A DNA stretch of 64,000 bases from an uncultured Hyphomicrobiaceae bacterium (GTDB lineage Bacteria; Pseudomonadota; Alphaproteobacteria; Rhizobiales; CALHAX01): the NCBI GenBank assembly GCA_937931785.1, contig CALHAX010000092.1:1-64000 (forward strand), in the 5' to 3' direction. How positions within the stretch are numbered: the stretch's first letter is position 1; each line of letters opens with the position of its first letter. This document shows, one piece after another, positions 19,828 through 30,336 of the stretch. The position numbers were made by a program, and so were the translations under genes. The notes beneath the pieces were generated by a model, which worked only from the letters and a program-made list of their open reading frames with translations, was not told the DNA's origin and did not search any database.

Positions 19828-21084
19828 TCAGTCTACGAAAGCGCGTTCCACCACATACGTACCAGGTCGTGAATTGCTACCTTCAACGAGGCCGAACTGT
19901 TCGCAAATTGCACCCGTGTCACGCAGCATGTCCATCGATCCACAAAGCATTGCCCGGTCCTGCTCAGCATCGATCGGCGCCATGCCAATCGCATCGAACA
20001 AGTGACCATCTTTCAGGAGTGTGGTGATCCGCCCAGTGTGCGGATGGTCGTCCCGGGTCAACGTCGTGAAGTGCACAAGTTTGTCTGGCCCGGCAATGTC
20101 ACCAAGCAATTCGTGACCTCTGGTCTCCGCCACAACATTGAGTCCAAACTCCAACTCTGCTTGCGTACGGCACGTCTGTGTCAGCACAACCTGCTCAAAT
20201 TTCTCATACGTTTCAGGGTCCCGTATGATGGATGTGAACGGGGCGATGCCCGTGCCCGTTGAGAACAGGAACAACCGCTTGCCAGACAGCAACGCATCCA
20301 TCACTAGCGTCCCAGTAGCTTTTTTCTTGACGAGAACAGTGTCTCCCACCTCGACGCGCTGGAGATGTTGCGTCAACGGCCCATCCGGCACCTTGATGGA
20401 ATAAAATTCCAGTTCATCATCCCACGATGGACCAGCGAGGGAATATGCACGGAACACCGGGCGCTCTGCATTCGGCAGACCGATCATCACGAATTCCCCC
20501 GAGCGAAAGCGGAATGTCGATGGGCGTGAAATCCGAAAACTGAACAAGCCGTCCGTATAATGCGTGACCTGCGTCACCACCTGTTCGTGGACATTCGCAA
20601 GTGGCTTGTAGAGCGACACTGGCCGCAGCGCAGATCGGGCACGATCGGCAGCATGTTGCGCCTCCGGCAGGCGCGCCGAGACGTCTGACAACTTTTCACG
20701 ATATGTCGGTCGCGCAGGTGCATCCGCAATCCAGTGGTGCTCCGGCTGGCGCGTGGCAAGTGCATCGCTGATTTCAACATCATCGAAACCACACTCAAGC
20801 GCATAGCGAAACTGATCGCTGATCAGATGACCTGCAGCACGCAACCGACCACGATAACCAGCATTTCGTAAACGACGGCCAAGGCTGAATCCGCGCCCAT
20901 CTGCAAAGCTGTCGAAATGAACCCGTATCAGATCGATGCGCGAAAACGCATCGCTCAACACGTCGACCTCCGTATCTGGATCGACATCAAGCGTAAGGTT
21001 TTTACAGTTTTCAGCCAGCGCCTCGACCCCGCGGAATGAGAGGTTTGGCTCCGTCTGGAAGCCAGTTTCTGTGACAATCGGCAT
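19828..21084 (-). CDS. fusion: N-terminal DUF934-like domain + C-terminal ferredoxin-NADP reductase
   Basis: N-term 'IDLIRVHFDSFADGRGFSLGRRLRNAGYRGRLRAAGHLISDQFRYALECGFDDVEI' (DUF934-like); C-term 'FRAYSLAGPSWDDELEFYSIKV...LFSTGTGIAPFTSIIRDPETYEKFEQVVL' (FNR); one uninterrupted ORF. Confidence 0.88.
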   Translation of the reverse strand: MPIVTETGFQTEPNLSFRGVEALAENCKNLTLDVDPDTEVDVLSDAFSRIDLIRVHFDSFADGRGFSLGRRLRNAGYRGRLRAAGHLISDQFRYALECGFDDVEISDALATRQPEHHWIADAPARPTYREKLSDVSARLPEAQHAADRARSALRPVSLYKPLANVHEQVVTQVTHYTDGLFSFRISRPSTFRFRSGEFVMIGLPNAERPVFRAYSLAGPSWDDELEFYSIKVPDGPLTQHLQRVEVGDTVLVKKKATGTLVMDALLSGKRLFLFSTGTGIAPFTSIIRDPETYEKFEQVVLTQTCRTQAELEFGLNVVAETRGHELLGDIAGPDKLVHFTTLTRDDHPHTGRITTLLKDGHLFDAIGMAPIDAEQDRAMLCGSMDMLRDTGAICEQFGLVEGSNSRPGTYVVERAFVD

Positions 21085-21162
21085 AACGATCCTTTCCACG
21101 AGCGCAAGCGCATTGGCGGCGAAGCGTCGAACTGTGAGTTAGATGAAATAATTCAGCTAGCA

Positions 21163-22842
21163 TCAGGCCGCGCGTGCAGGCTGAATGTTCGGGAACAGGG
21201 CTTGTTTGAATGGCTCCTGCCCCAATCGGCGATAGGCCGTCAAAAAAGTTTCATCCGGCCCTTCACGCAATTCAAGGTACGCCTGGATCAATCGTTCAAT
21301 CGCGGGCACAACCTCTTCAGCCGAAAACCCGGGACCGGCGCGCTCGCCAATAGCGAAGTTTTCGGTATGATCGCCACCCAACGTGATCTGGTAGTTCTCG
21401 ACACCTTTGCGATCGAGTCCGAGAATCCCGATGTGCGCAACATGGTGATGTCCACACGCATTAATGCAGCCAGAAATCTTGATCTTCATTTCGCCTATTG
21501 TCTCCGCATAAGTGGAGTCTGCAAAATGACGGGCTATATCCTGCGCAATCGGAATCGAGCGCGCAGTCGCCAGGGAGCAGTAGTCCATTCCAGGACATGC
21601 GATAATATCGCTGATCAAGCCGATGTTGGCCGTCGCCAGGTCAACGCGTTTCAATTCTGCAAAGATCGCGGGAAGATCGCGTTTGCGAACATGCGGCAGC
21701 ACAACGTTCTGTTCGTGACTGATTCTAATTTCATCATGCCCATAGCGCTCAGCCAGATCGGCCATAACGCGCATCTGATCGGATGATGCATCGCCGGGAA
21801 TTGCACCAATGGCTTTCAGTGAAACGGTAACAATCGTGTATCCAGGTTGCTTGTGCTCGGCGAGGTTATGCCGGGTCCATGCCAGGAACTCCTTATCGCC
21901 AGCACCCACGATGTCGACAACATCACCATCCGTATTTTCGAATGCAGGCGGCGCAAAATACGACTCAATCCGTGCAATTTCCTGAAGGTCCGGCAACGCG
22001 CTTCCAGCAGTGCTTCGAACAATGGTCGAAAATTCCTGCTCGACCTCTGCACGAATCTTGTCGAGACCAGTCTCGTGAACCAGAATTTTTATCCGCGCCT
22101 TGTACTTGTTGTCGCGACGCCCATAGAGGTTGTACACGCGCAGAATGGCCTCGATGTATGCCAGTAGCTCCTGCTTCGCGAGGAACGGACGAATGACCTT
22201 GCCCACCATCGGCGTGCGCCCAAGCCCACCACCAATAATCACTTCATATCCCGGTGCCCCATCTCCATCGCGCACCATCCGCAAACCAATGTCATGGGCC
22301 TTGGTCACAGCACGATCGTTCGGTGAGCCCGTAACGGCGATCTTGAATTTCCGCGGCAGGAAAGCGAATTCGGGATGGTTCGTGGACCATTGCCGCAGAA
22401 GCTCCGCAGTCGGACGTGGGTCTTCAATCTCGTCGGCGGCAGCCCCTGCGAAATGATCCGCTGTCACATTGCGAATACAATTGCCCGACGTCTGGATCGC
22501 ATGCATTTCGACATCCGCCAGAGCATCAAGAATGTCAGCCGTGTCACGTAGCTTGGGCCAGTTGAACTGGATATTCTGGCGCGTCGTGAAATGGCCATAC
22601 CCGCGATCCCAGCGATCGGCAATCATCGCAAGCTGACGCATTTGGCGACCATTCAACGTCCCGTACGGCACCGCAACTCTCAGCATGTACGCATGCAGTT
22701 GCAAATAGAGACCGTTCTGCAAACGCAACGGCTTGAATTCATCTTCAGTCAACGCACCGGAAATACGGCGCTCGATCTGGCGGCGAAACCGCTTCACACG
22801 GTCACGTACAAAGTCACTGTCAAATTCATCGTAGCGGTACAT
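21163..22842 (-). CDS. cysI: nitrite/sulfite reductase (assimilatory sulfite reductase hemoprotein)
   Basis: Siroheme/4Fe-4S motif 'KIKISGCINACGHHHVAHIG', 'TTRQNIQFNWPKL', 'ACPGMDYCSLATARSIPIA'. Confidence 0.9.
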   Translation of the reverse strand: MYRYDEFDSDFVRDRVKRFRRQIERRISGALTEDEFKPLRLQNGLYLQLHAYMLRVAVPYGTLNGRQMRQLAMIADRWDRGYGHFTTRQNIQFNWPKLRDTADILDALADVEMHAIQTSGNCIRNVTADHFAGAAADEIEDPRPTAELLRQWSTNHPEFAFLPRKFKIAVTGSPNDRAVTKAHDIGLRMVRDGDGAPGYEVIIGGGLGRTPMVGKVIRPFLAKQELLAYIEAILRVYNLYGRRDNKYKARIKILVHETGLDKIRAEVEQEFSTIVRSTAGSALPDLQEIARIESYFAPPAFENTDGDVVDIVGAGDKEFLAWTRHNLAEHKQPGYTIVTVSLKAIGAIPGDASSDQMRVMADLAERYGHDEIRISHEQNVVLPHVRKRDLPAIFAELKRVDLATANIGLISDIIACPGMDYCSLATARSIPIAQDIARHFADSTYAETIGEMKIKISGCINACGHHHVAHIGILGLDRKGVENYQITLGGDHTENFAIGERAGPGFSAEEVVPAIERLIQAYLELREGPDETFLTAYRRLGQEPFKQALFPNIQPARAA

Positions 22843-22901
22843 GTTTCGACTCCTGTAACAGGGCCCAAGGGAAAGAAAACACGTCGACGTCAGCGGAGAG
22901 T

Positions 22902-23189
22902 TCAGGCCAGATCAGGACGCACTGAGGGAACGCGACGACATCGCAACGTCTCCCTGATATGTATCGGAACCGGCTTGCCATTGACCATGTCGACCGCAAA
23001 TACATGCGGGCCGACAACCAGGCTCTGATCGACGCTTGCCGCCTCAAGCAATGCGTCTGCCGCAGTTCCCTTGTCGACAACGACTGCCGAGTCCAGAGTG
23101 CGCGTCCAACCACCGTCTGTCCCCCAGTAGACCGTGTCGCCATCCAACAAGTCGTTGGCACTTACGATTTGCAATGAAGTGCGTGCCAT
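22902..23189 (-). CDS. DUF2849 family protein
   Basis: 95 aa between cysG and cysI; 'LQIVSANDLLDGDTVYWGTDGGWTRTLDSAVVVD' pattern and conserved gene neighbourhood. Confidence 0.8.
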   Translation of the reverse strand: MARTSLQIVSANDLLDGDTVYWGTDGGWTRTLDSAVVVDKGTAADALLEAASVDQSLVVGPHVFAVDMVNGKPVPIHIRETLRCRRVPSVRPDLA

Positions 23190-24652
23190 TAGCGTGCCCC
23201 CGCCTGCACGAGGGCAGCATCGGACACAAGCATCTCGCCTGAAGTGATGACCTGCACTGCTGAAACGGGAACATCACGAGGTGTGAGGCCAAGGAAGATA
23301 ATAGCCGGGCCGGAAACACCCGACTCCCGAAGTGCTTGCTCCATTTCCTGTAAAGTCGTCGAAACAACACGCTCATTGTCACGTGACACGTGTTCAATCA
23401 CGGTAACCGGCGTATCGGGATCCGCATCATGCATGATAAGGCGTCCTTGAAGGAAACGAGCAGCGCGAACCCCCATATAAATGGCTGCAACGGCACCCGG
23501 ACGTGAAAGAGCGCGCCAGTCATGCTCCGCAAACCCTTTGACATCCTGACCAGTCAACAACCTGAATTCCGAATTTCTTTGTCGTCTGGTCACCGACACA
23601 CTGATTCGCGCAGCAGCAGCCAGAGCAGATGTAATTCCCGGAACGATCTCGAACCCGATGCCAGCTTCATCAAGGGCATCCATCTCTTCATCGAGGCGAC
23701 CGTAGATTGTGGCGTCGCCTGATTTCAATCGTGCCACATGCGCACCGGCACGGGCATGCTCAACCATCAACGCGTTGATATCTTCTTGCACCCAGCTTGT
23801 ACCACCAGGTGTCTTGCCAACTTCGACATGGATCGCTTCCCGTCGCGCAAGTTCCAGAACCTCCCTGGAAACCAGCCGATCGTGAATGATCACGTCAGCT
23901 TCGTGCAATGCGCGACGTGCCTTGAGCGTCAGAAGATCAGGATCACCCGGTCCTGCTCCGATCAACTGAACATAGCCTAGCTTGTGATCAGGTTCACGCC
24001 TCGCTGCACTGGCGCGCTCCAAATGCTCATGGAACAGATCTTCAAGTGCCTGGCGAACCTTTGCCTCACCGCCGTCAGCCCAGGCTTTGGGTCCCACGCG
24101 CTCGTAGTACGTCGACCAAAACGCACGGCGTGGCCGCCCTTCCGGTAACGCATCTGCCATCGCGCGAAAGGACTTTCCAATCCGTGCCAGATGCCCGGTC
24201 TCCAGCGCAAGCTGCTCTTCGATTTGCGCCTTGATCCGGCGCGCAAGCACAGGAGCCGCACCTTCCGTTCCGATAGCAACAGTCACAGGATCACGGTCAA
24301 CAATCGCGGGGGTGATAAATTCGCTGTCAGCAAGATTATCGACAACATTGATCAACGCCCCAATCTTCTGTCCGATCGCAGCGGCTTGCGTATCCTTCAC
24401 GGAATGGGCGTTGGCCGCATACAAAAGTCGAGCGCCATCCCCATCGCCATCTCGGATTTCACGGCGCACAAGCGTCAGGGCATCAGCACTTGCCCAGTCC
24501 ACGATCTGCTGGACCGGATCAGTACCAAAGACAATGATCCTGGCTTCCGTCTTGAGCAGCAAGCGGAGCTTGGCAACGGCTGTCTCGCCCGCACCGGAGA
24601 CGACAATGGTCTCGTCACGCAGGTTGACGAAGATGGGGAAATACTGCACCAC
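23189..24652 (-). CDS. cysG: siroheme synthase (precorrin-2 dehydrogenase/ferrochelatase + uroporphyrinogen-III C-methyltransferase)
   Basis: N-term 'FPIFVNLRDETIVVSGAGETAVAKLRLLL'; C-term 'VQLIGAGPGDPDLLTLKARRALHEADVIIHDRLVS'; overlaps the DUF2849 start. Confidence 0.93.
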   Translation of the reverse strand: MVQYFPIFVNLRDETIVVSGAGETAVAKLRLLLKTEARIIVFGTDPVQQIVDWASADALTLVRREIRDGDGDGARLLYAANAHSVKDTQAAAIGQKIGALINVVDNLADSEFITPAIVDRDPVTVAIGTEGAAPVLARRIKAQIEEQLALETGHLARIGKSFRAMADALPEGRPRRAFWSTYYERVGPKAWADGGEAKVRQALEDLFHEHLERASAARREPDHKLGYVQLIGAGPGDPDLLTLKARRALHEADVIIHDRLVSREVLELARREAIHVEVGKTPGGTSWVQEDINALMVEHARAGAHVARLKSGDATIYGRLDEEMDALDEAGIGFEIVPGITSALAAAARISVSVTRRQRNSEFRLLTGQDVKGFAEHDWRALSRPGAVAAIYMGVRAARFLQGRLIMHDADPDTPVTVIEHVSRDNERVVSTTLQEMEQALRESGVSGPAIIFLGLTPRDVPVSAVQVITSGEMLVSDAALVQAGAR

Positions 24653-24663
24653 AGGCCTCGCTT

Positions 24664-24694
24664 GAATTGTAAATATTGTTCCAAATTACAATTC
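24664..24694. promoter_or_regulatory. 9-bp perfect inverted repeat GAATTGTAA-N13-TTACAATTC between cysG and a divergent Lrp/AsnC gene
   Basis: Read directly; half-site centres 22 bp apart; begins 12 bp upstream of the cysG start. Confidence 0.6.
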
Positions 24695-24807
24695 ATATTA
24701 GGATATTGTTGTGAAAAATTGCTACATGCCGCGACAAATAAGAATAAAATATCAATTTACTGCAAGAGTGTAGGACATCGATCCGATTGAGGGGAAACCG
24801 ACAGAAC

Positions 24808-25278
24808 ATGAAGGACATGGACGAACTGGATCGCAAGATCTTGTCGGTGCTGCAGCAGGATGCAACACGTCCGCTTGATGATGTTGCAGCCCTTGTGGGA
24901 TCATCAAAAACACCAGTCTGGAACCGAATTCGCAAACTGAAGGAACGCGGAGCGATCAAAAGTCAGGTCGCAATCCTCGATCCGGATGAAGTCGGATTGG
25001 GAAGCTGCTTCTACGTCTTGATCCGCACAGCGCGCCACGAGGCAGAGTGGATCGAAACATTTCTCCACGCACTGCGCAAACGCCCGGAAATCATGGAAGC
25101 CCATCGCCTTGCCGGCGAAGTCGACTACATCCTGAAGGTCCGCGTTGCAGATGCAAAAGCGTATGATGATTTCTACCGGTCGCTGGTCGCTGACGTCAGC
25201 ATCTTCAACGTGACTTCACTTCTCTCCATGGAAGAGATCATTTCACGAACCGCCTTACCGATAGAAACAGTCGACTGA
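24808..25278 (+). CDS. Lrp/AsnC-family transcriptional regulator
   Basis: 'MDELDRKILSVLQQDATRPLDDVAALVGSSKTPVWNRIRKLKERGAIKSQVAILD' HTH; RAM-type C-terminal domain. Confidence 0.93.
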   Translation: MKDMDELDRKILSVLQQDATRPLDDVAALVGSSKTPVWNRIRKLKERGAIKSQVAILDPDEVGLGSCFYVLIRTARHEAEWIETFLHALRKRPEIMEAHRLAGEVDYILKVRVADAKAYDDFYRSLVADVSIFNVTSLLSMEEIISRTALPIETVD

Positions 25279-25355
25279 GATTGAGGCAACAGACGATATC
25301 GCCGCTAAATTCAGGCCGGACGGGAGTAATAAGCCTCGGGCTCGAAGCAGCACTG

Positions 25356-25450
25356 CTAGGGTGTGTCCGACTTAAATGGAGACACCGGGATGTCTGTGGA
25401 GCTACCTGGGGCGTCGCGTCATGATTCCATTTGAATCAGACGCGCTATAG
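25356..25450 (-). repeat. 95-bp dispersed intergenic repeat, copy B
   Basis: Reverse complement aligns without gaps over 95 bp to 40100-40194 with about 9 mismatches. Confidence 0.88.
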
Positions 25451-25515
25451 ACTGTTTGCCCCCCTTTCCAGAGGCAAGGCAGCAGGGAATTTCGCCTCAG
25501 GAATAGCAGATCGCT

Positions 25516-27213
25516 TCACCCTTTTTTCTTCTCTTTCGCCCAGGTGTCGCGGAGTCCGACGGTGCGATTGAAGACAGGCGCGGTTGTGGTGCCGTCCGGA
25601 TCCATCGTGTAGTAGCCAAGACGTTCGAACTGGACAGGAACGCCAGGCGAAAATTTCGCGAGTGACGGTTCAAGTTTGCAGTCCGTTACGATCTCAACAC
25701 TATCCGGATTGATCGCAGCTTCCAGGCCGCTGGAAAGGTCAGGTTCAGCATCACGGAACAGGTGACCGTAATTTCGCACCTCGGCATTCACCGCATCAGC
25801 CGCGTGGACCCAGTGCATTGTGCCCTTCACCTTGCGACCATCCGGAGAGTCGCCGCCTTTGGTTGCAGGATCATAGGTGCAATGCAGCTCGACGATCTCA
25901 CCCGCATCATCCTTGATCACGTCCGTGCAGGTGACAAAATAGGCCCATCGCAACCGCACTTCCCGCCCCGGTGCAAGGCGGAAGAATTTCTTCGGCGCAT
26001 CTTCCATGAAGTCATCGCGCTCAATCCACAGTTCACGCCCGAACGAGACCTGACGCGTGCCGGCACTTTCGTCTTCCGGATTGTTGACAGCATCAAGCAT
26101 CTCGCTCTCGCCTTTCGGATAGTTGGTTATGACAACCTTCAGCGGATTGAGCACAGCCATGCGACGCTCGGCACGCTTGTTCAGGTCCTGACGTACGCAA
26201 TGCTCAAGCAGCGCATACTCGATCGTGTTGTCCGATTTGGTGATCCCTACACGACCGGAAAAATCCACGATGGCTTCTGGCGGATAGCCACGACGGCGCA
26301 GGCCAGAGAGTGTCGGCATACGTGGATCATTCCAACCGGTGACGTGATTTTCCTCCACCAATTCGATCAGTCGGCGTTTGGAAAGGACGGTGTGCGTCAG
26401 GTTCAGGCGCGAAAACTCATACTGACGCGGAACGGCTGGCACCGGCAGGTTCTCGATGAACCAGTCATACAGCGGCCGGTGGTCGGCGAACTCCAGCGTG
26501 CAGAGCGAGTGTGTGACATGCTCCAGCGCATCGCCTTGCCCGTGAGCGAAATCATAGGTCGGATAGATGCACCACGTATCGCCCGTGCGCGGATGCTTCG
26601 CGTGCAGGATACGATAGATTACAGGATCGCGCATATTGATGTTGCCAGACGCCATATCGATTTTTGCACGCAACACGCGGGCACCATTTTCGAACTCCCC
26701 CGCCTTCATGCGACGAAACATGTCGAGGTTTTCATCCACGGACCGGTTACGATGCGGGCTGTCCTTACCCGGCTCCTTCAGGGTGCCGCGGTATTCACGC
26801 ATTTCTTCCGGGCTGAGATCATCAACATAGGCCTTGCCCTCGGTGATGAGGTGTTCGGCCCAGGCGTAGAACGTTTCGAAGTAGTCGGCGGCGTGGTGGA
26901 GATGCTCGCCCCAGTCGAAACCGAGCCAGCGCACGTCTTCCATGATGGAGTCGATGTACTTCTGCTCTTCCTTGACCGGATTGGTGTCATCGAAGCGCAG
27001 CGAGCAATGGCCGCCAAACTCCGCAGCAACACCAAAATTCAGGCAGATCGACTTGGCATGCCCGAGATGCAGGAAGCCATTCGGCTCTGGTGGAAAGCGC
27101 GTGACGATGGACGTGTGCTTGCCCGAAGCAAGATCATCGGCGATGACATCACGAATAAAGTCGGACGGGCGATCATCTGCCTCAGTTTCGGCAGCAGTGG
27201 GCGTATCGGCCAT
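25516..27213 (-). CDS. glnS: glutamine-tRNA ligase
   Basis: '[25 protein letters not shown]' HIGH motif, '[11 protein letters not shown]' KMSKS-type motif, '[18 protein letters not shown]'; ATG at 27213. Confidence 0.96.
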   Translation of the reverse strand: MADTPTAAETEADDRPSDFIRDVIADDLASGKHTSIVTRFPPEPNGFLHLGHAKSICLNFGVAAEFGGHCSLRFDDTNPVKEEQKYIDSIMEDVRWLGFDWGEHLHHAADYFETFYAWAEHLITEGKAYVDDLSPEEMREYRGTLKEPGKDSPHRNRSVDENLDMFRRMKAGEFENGARVLRAKIDMASGNINMRDPVIYRILHAKHPRTGDTWCIYPTYDFAHGQGDALEHVTHSLCTLEFADHRPLYDWFIENLPVPAVPRQYEFSRLNLTHTVLSKRRLIELVEENHVTGWNDPRMPTLSGLRRRGYPPEAIVDFSGRVGITKSDNTIEYALLEHCVRQDLNKRAERRMAVLNPLKVVITNYPKGESEMLDAVNNPEDESAGTRQVSFGRELWIERDDFMEDAPKKFFRLAPGREVRLRWAYFVTCTDVIKDDAGEIVELHCTYDPATKGGDSPDGRKVKGTMHWVHAADAVNAEVRNYGHLFRDAEPDLSSGLEAAINPDSVEIVTDCKLEPSLAKFSPGVPVQFERLGYYTMDPDGTTTAPVFNRTVGLRDTWAKEKKKG

Positions 27214-27456
27214 GGGTGTCTTCCGGTTTGGCACAGACCGGAGCGAGCAGGCCTGCATGACATGTCGGGGTGTTGCCCGTGATGTGAGCGCATTTGGCCG
27301 GGCGGTCAAGGGGGGACGGGGGCGCAGCCTGCCCCTCTGGAGCAGTTGTTTTGCTACCGCGTTATCCCACCATGGTCTTCGTGCCCCCCAGATCGCAATT
27401 CAGGGCCAACTGCGAGGGTAACGTCTGCATAGGGTAGAACTTCTCACCAACGCTTC

Positions 27457-29032
27457 CTAAAAATCTGTCGGCGCGCCGCCTTCTTCTTTCCGCCGCGCAA
27501 CGAAAGCTTCCAGCTCCTCCTTGATCGCAACATCGATTGGTGGAGCTTCAAAGTTGGCAAGAATTTCTTTCCAGATCTTGTTGGCACGTTCGGGTGTACG
27601 AATGGCACCCGCTTCTTCCCACGCTTCAAAATTGCGCCAGTCGGAAAGGAACGGCGCATAGAACGCAGTCTGATATCGATCCTGAGTGTGCTGACAGCCA
27701 AAGAAGTGCCCGTCTGGCCCAACCTCGGCGATGGTTTCGACAGCCAGATCATCCGGTGTCGTCCCGATCGGCTTCATGTAGGACATAACTTGTTGCAACG
27801 TTTCGCAGTCCATTACGAATTTCTCGTACGACGCGCACAAACCGCCTTCGAGCCACCCTGCTGCGTGATAGACAACGTTCGCGCGCCCTGTCGTAACCGC
27901 CCAGAGCGATTGCGAGCTTTCCCAGGCGGCCTGCGCATCCGGGCAATTCGCAGCGCACGCATTCGAAGCGCGCATCGGAATGCCATAGAACCGCGCCATC
28001 TGACCGGAAATCTGGGTCGCCCTCATGTACTCCGGCGTACCGAACGCGGGCGCACCGGATTTCATGTCCACATTCGAGGTAAACGATCCCATGATCACCG
28101 GCGTACCCGGATTGACGATTTGCAGGAGAACAATTGCGGCCAGCCCCTCCGCTGTTTGCTGCGCCAATGCACCCGCAAGTGTCACAGGAGCCATCGCCCC
28201 CGATAACGTAAACGGCGTGACGAAAACCGGTTGCCCACGCCGCGCCATCCGCATCGCTCCATCCAGCATCGGCGTGTCATGTTTCAGTGGCGAGGACGAA
28301 TTGATGTTCGTGTACATCCGCGGCGCAGCGTCAAATTCTTCATGACTGATCCCGCACCCGATGCGCACCATCTCCATGGCGTCCTCAACCCGTTCCTTGC
28401 CGAGGCAGTAGGCGTGCAACACCTTGTCCGTAAGAATTGTCTTGTCGTAGATGCAGTCGAGGTGTCGAACCGAGGCATGAATGTCGACCGGCTCGACTGG
28501 ATACCCGCCCATGAGGTGGATGCAATTGAAGGACTGCGACAGCTTCATTAGGTCTTGGAAGTCCTCACGACATCCTGCCCGGCGCCCACGATCGAGGTTC
28601 GAGGAATTCGGCGGACTCGAGACGTTGACGAACGCCATGTGCTTTCCGCCGATCGGGACAGCATGCGCCGGATTGCGCGGCGTGATGACAAACTCTTCAG
28701 GGGCCTTGGCGACGTGCGCCATGACGAAATCTTCGTCCATGCGTACCCGGTCGGAGTTCGGATCGACGTTGGCTCCAGCATCCTTGAGGATTTTCTTGGC
28801 ATCCTCGTGCAGGAACCAGATACCGATCTCCTTCAGAATGCGCATTGCCGCATCATGGATCGCCTGCACACCTTCCGGCGGAAGCGGTTCAACAGGATTG
28901 TCATGATTGAGAGGCACGCCCCAAGGCAATTGCTCGATGGATGCTGAGGCGCGCTCCGCACCGCGCTGTGCCCGGCCACCACCGCGGCGCCCTCGTCGCG
29001 CACTCTGGTCTGTTACGTCCGCCTGCGCCATA
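27457..29032 (-). CDS. trimethylamine methyltransferase (MttB) superfamily protein, non-pyrrolysine
   Basis: MttB-like 'YTNINSSSPLKHDTPMLDGAMRMARRGQPVFVTPFTLSGAMAPVTLAGALAQQTAEGLA'; no in-frame stop; Arg/Gly-rich N-terminus. Confidence 0.88.
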
Positions 29033-29256
29033 TCCTGCCTCCGGTACTTACATTTCAGGCAAAAAAACTGCCATTCCCACCTATGCGCCAACAACCCGCT
29101 GCGTCTACAGTAAATATCACATCACCCCCCCCATTTGCGTGCCAGCAATGAGTATGGCGTCATGTGGGAAAAACATGGCTGACACGCCGTACAGCCGGTT
29201 GTTCCTGCCAGCACGTATGATAGGACACCCGAAATCATGTTTTGGGAGTTTGTGTG

Positions 29257-30264
29257 ATGCCAAGTTTGAGTGACATGCTGGCCGAGCGTGCGTGGCTGCT
29301 GGCCGACGGAGCGACGGGAACCAACCTGTTCGATATGGGGCTTGAGGCGGGTGATCCGCCGGAAGCCTGGAATGTCGATCATCCCGACCGTGTCACGAAA
29401 CTGCACCAGGATTTTGTGGACGCGGGATCGGATATCATCCTGACAAACACCTTCGGCTGCAATCGTCGCCGCTTGATGCTTCACAAGTTCGAAGGGCGTT
29501 GCGCAGAATTCAACATTGCTGCGGCACAGATCGCGCGCGCCGTTGCAGATAATGCAGGGCGGCCTGTGTGCGTTGCAGGGTCTGTTGGCCCAACCGGCGA
29601 TCTTTTCGCTCCGCTCGGTGAGTTGACAGCGAAAGACGCAGAAGAAGTTTTCGTCGAACAGATTACAGCTCTGAAGGAGGGTGGTGCCGATGTGGCATGG
29701 ATCGAAACCATGTCCGCAACGGAGGAAATTACGGCAGCCGTGAATGCCGCACGGCGTTGCAACATGCCCTATGTCTACACGGCAAGTTTCGACACAGCTG
29801 GACGCACCATGATGGGCCTGCAACCTGGGGATCTGTCGGGTGTCGTCAATGGCGACGGCGCAGCACCGCTTGCCATTGGTGCGAACTGCGGCGTCGGCGC
29901 ATCGGACCTGTTGGTCTCCGTACTCGGCATGAAAGAAGCTGGTGCAGAAATACCTGTGATCATCGCCAAGGCCAACTGTGGCGTTCCACAAATCCAAGGG
30001 GATCAAGTCGTCTATACGGGAACACCGGACCTGATGGCCCGGTATGCGGAAATGGCAATCGATTCAGGCGCGCGTATCATTGGCGGATGTTGCGGCACAC
30101 GCGCAGAACACCTGAAGGCCATGCGCAGCGCGCTGGAGGCTCACACGCCATCCGCCAGACCCTCGACAGAAGATATCGTTCGCGATCTCGGTCAACTCAA
30201 CGCCCCTGCAGCCTCCGCAGAAGCCGGCGAAGGGCGTCGCTCAAGACGACGTGCCCGCGGGTAG
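29257..30264 (+). CDS. homocysteine S-methyltransferase family protein (betaine-homocysteine methyltransferase-like)
   Basis: 'LLADGATGTNLFDMGL', 'GANCGVGASD', Zn-site 'IIGGCCGTRAEHLKAMR'. Confidence 0.9.
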   Translation: MPSLSDMLAERAWLLADGATGTNLFDMGLEAGDPPEAWNVDHPDRVTKLHQDFVDAGSDIILTNTFGCNRRRLMLHKFEGRCAEFNIAAAQIARAVADNAGRPVCVAGSVGPTGDLFAPLGELTAKDAEEVFVEQITALKEGGADVAWIETMSATEEITAAVNAARRCNMPYVYTASFDTAGRTMMGLQPGDLSGVVNGDGAAPLAIGANCGVGASDLLVSVLGMKEAGAEIPVIIAKANCGVPQIQGDQVVYTGTPDLMARYAEMAIDSGARIIGGCCGTRAEHLKAMRSALEAHTPSARPSTEDIVRDLGQLNAPAASAEAGEGRRSRRRARG

Positions 30265-30336
30265 GGTGGCAGAGGGTTGGAATGGAGAGAAGTGGTGGAG
30301 TGTGAGTGTCGACTGTGGAGCAGAAGCAGGTCGCGC

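Noticed and set aside
25762-27282. 506 aa plus-strand ORF antisense to glnS
   Set aside because: Shadow ORF from codon bias opposite a highly conserved aminoacyl-tRNA synthetase; no recognisable domain.
29122-30006. 294 aa minus-strand ORF opposite the homocysteine methyltransferase
   Set aside because: Shadow ORF; the plus strand carries intact catalytic motifs.
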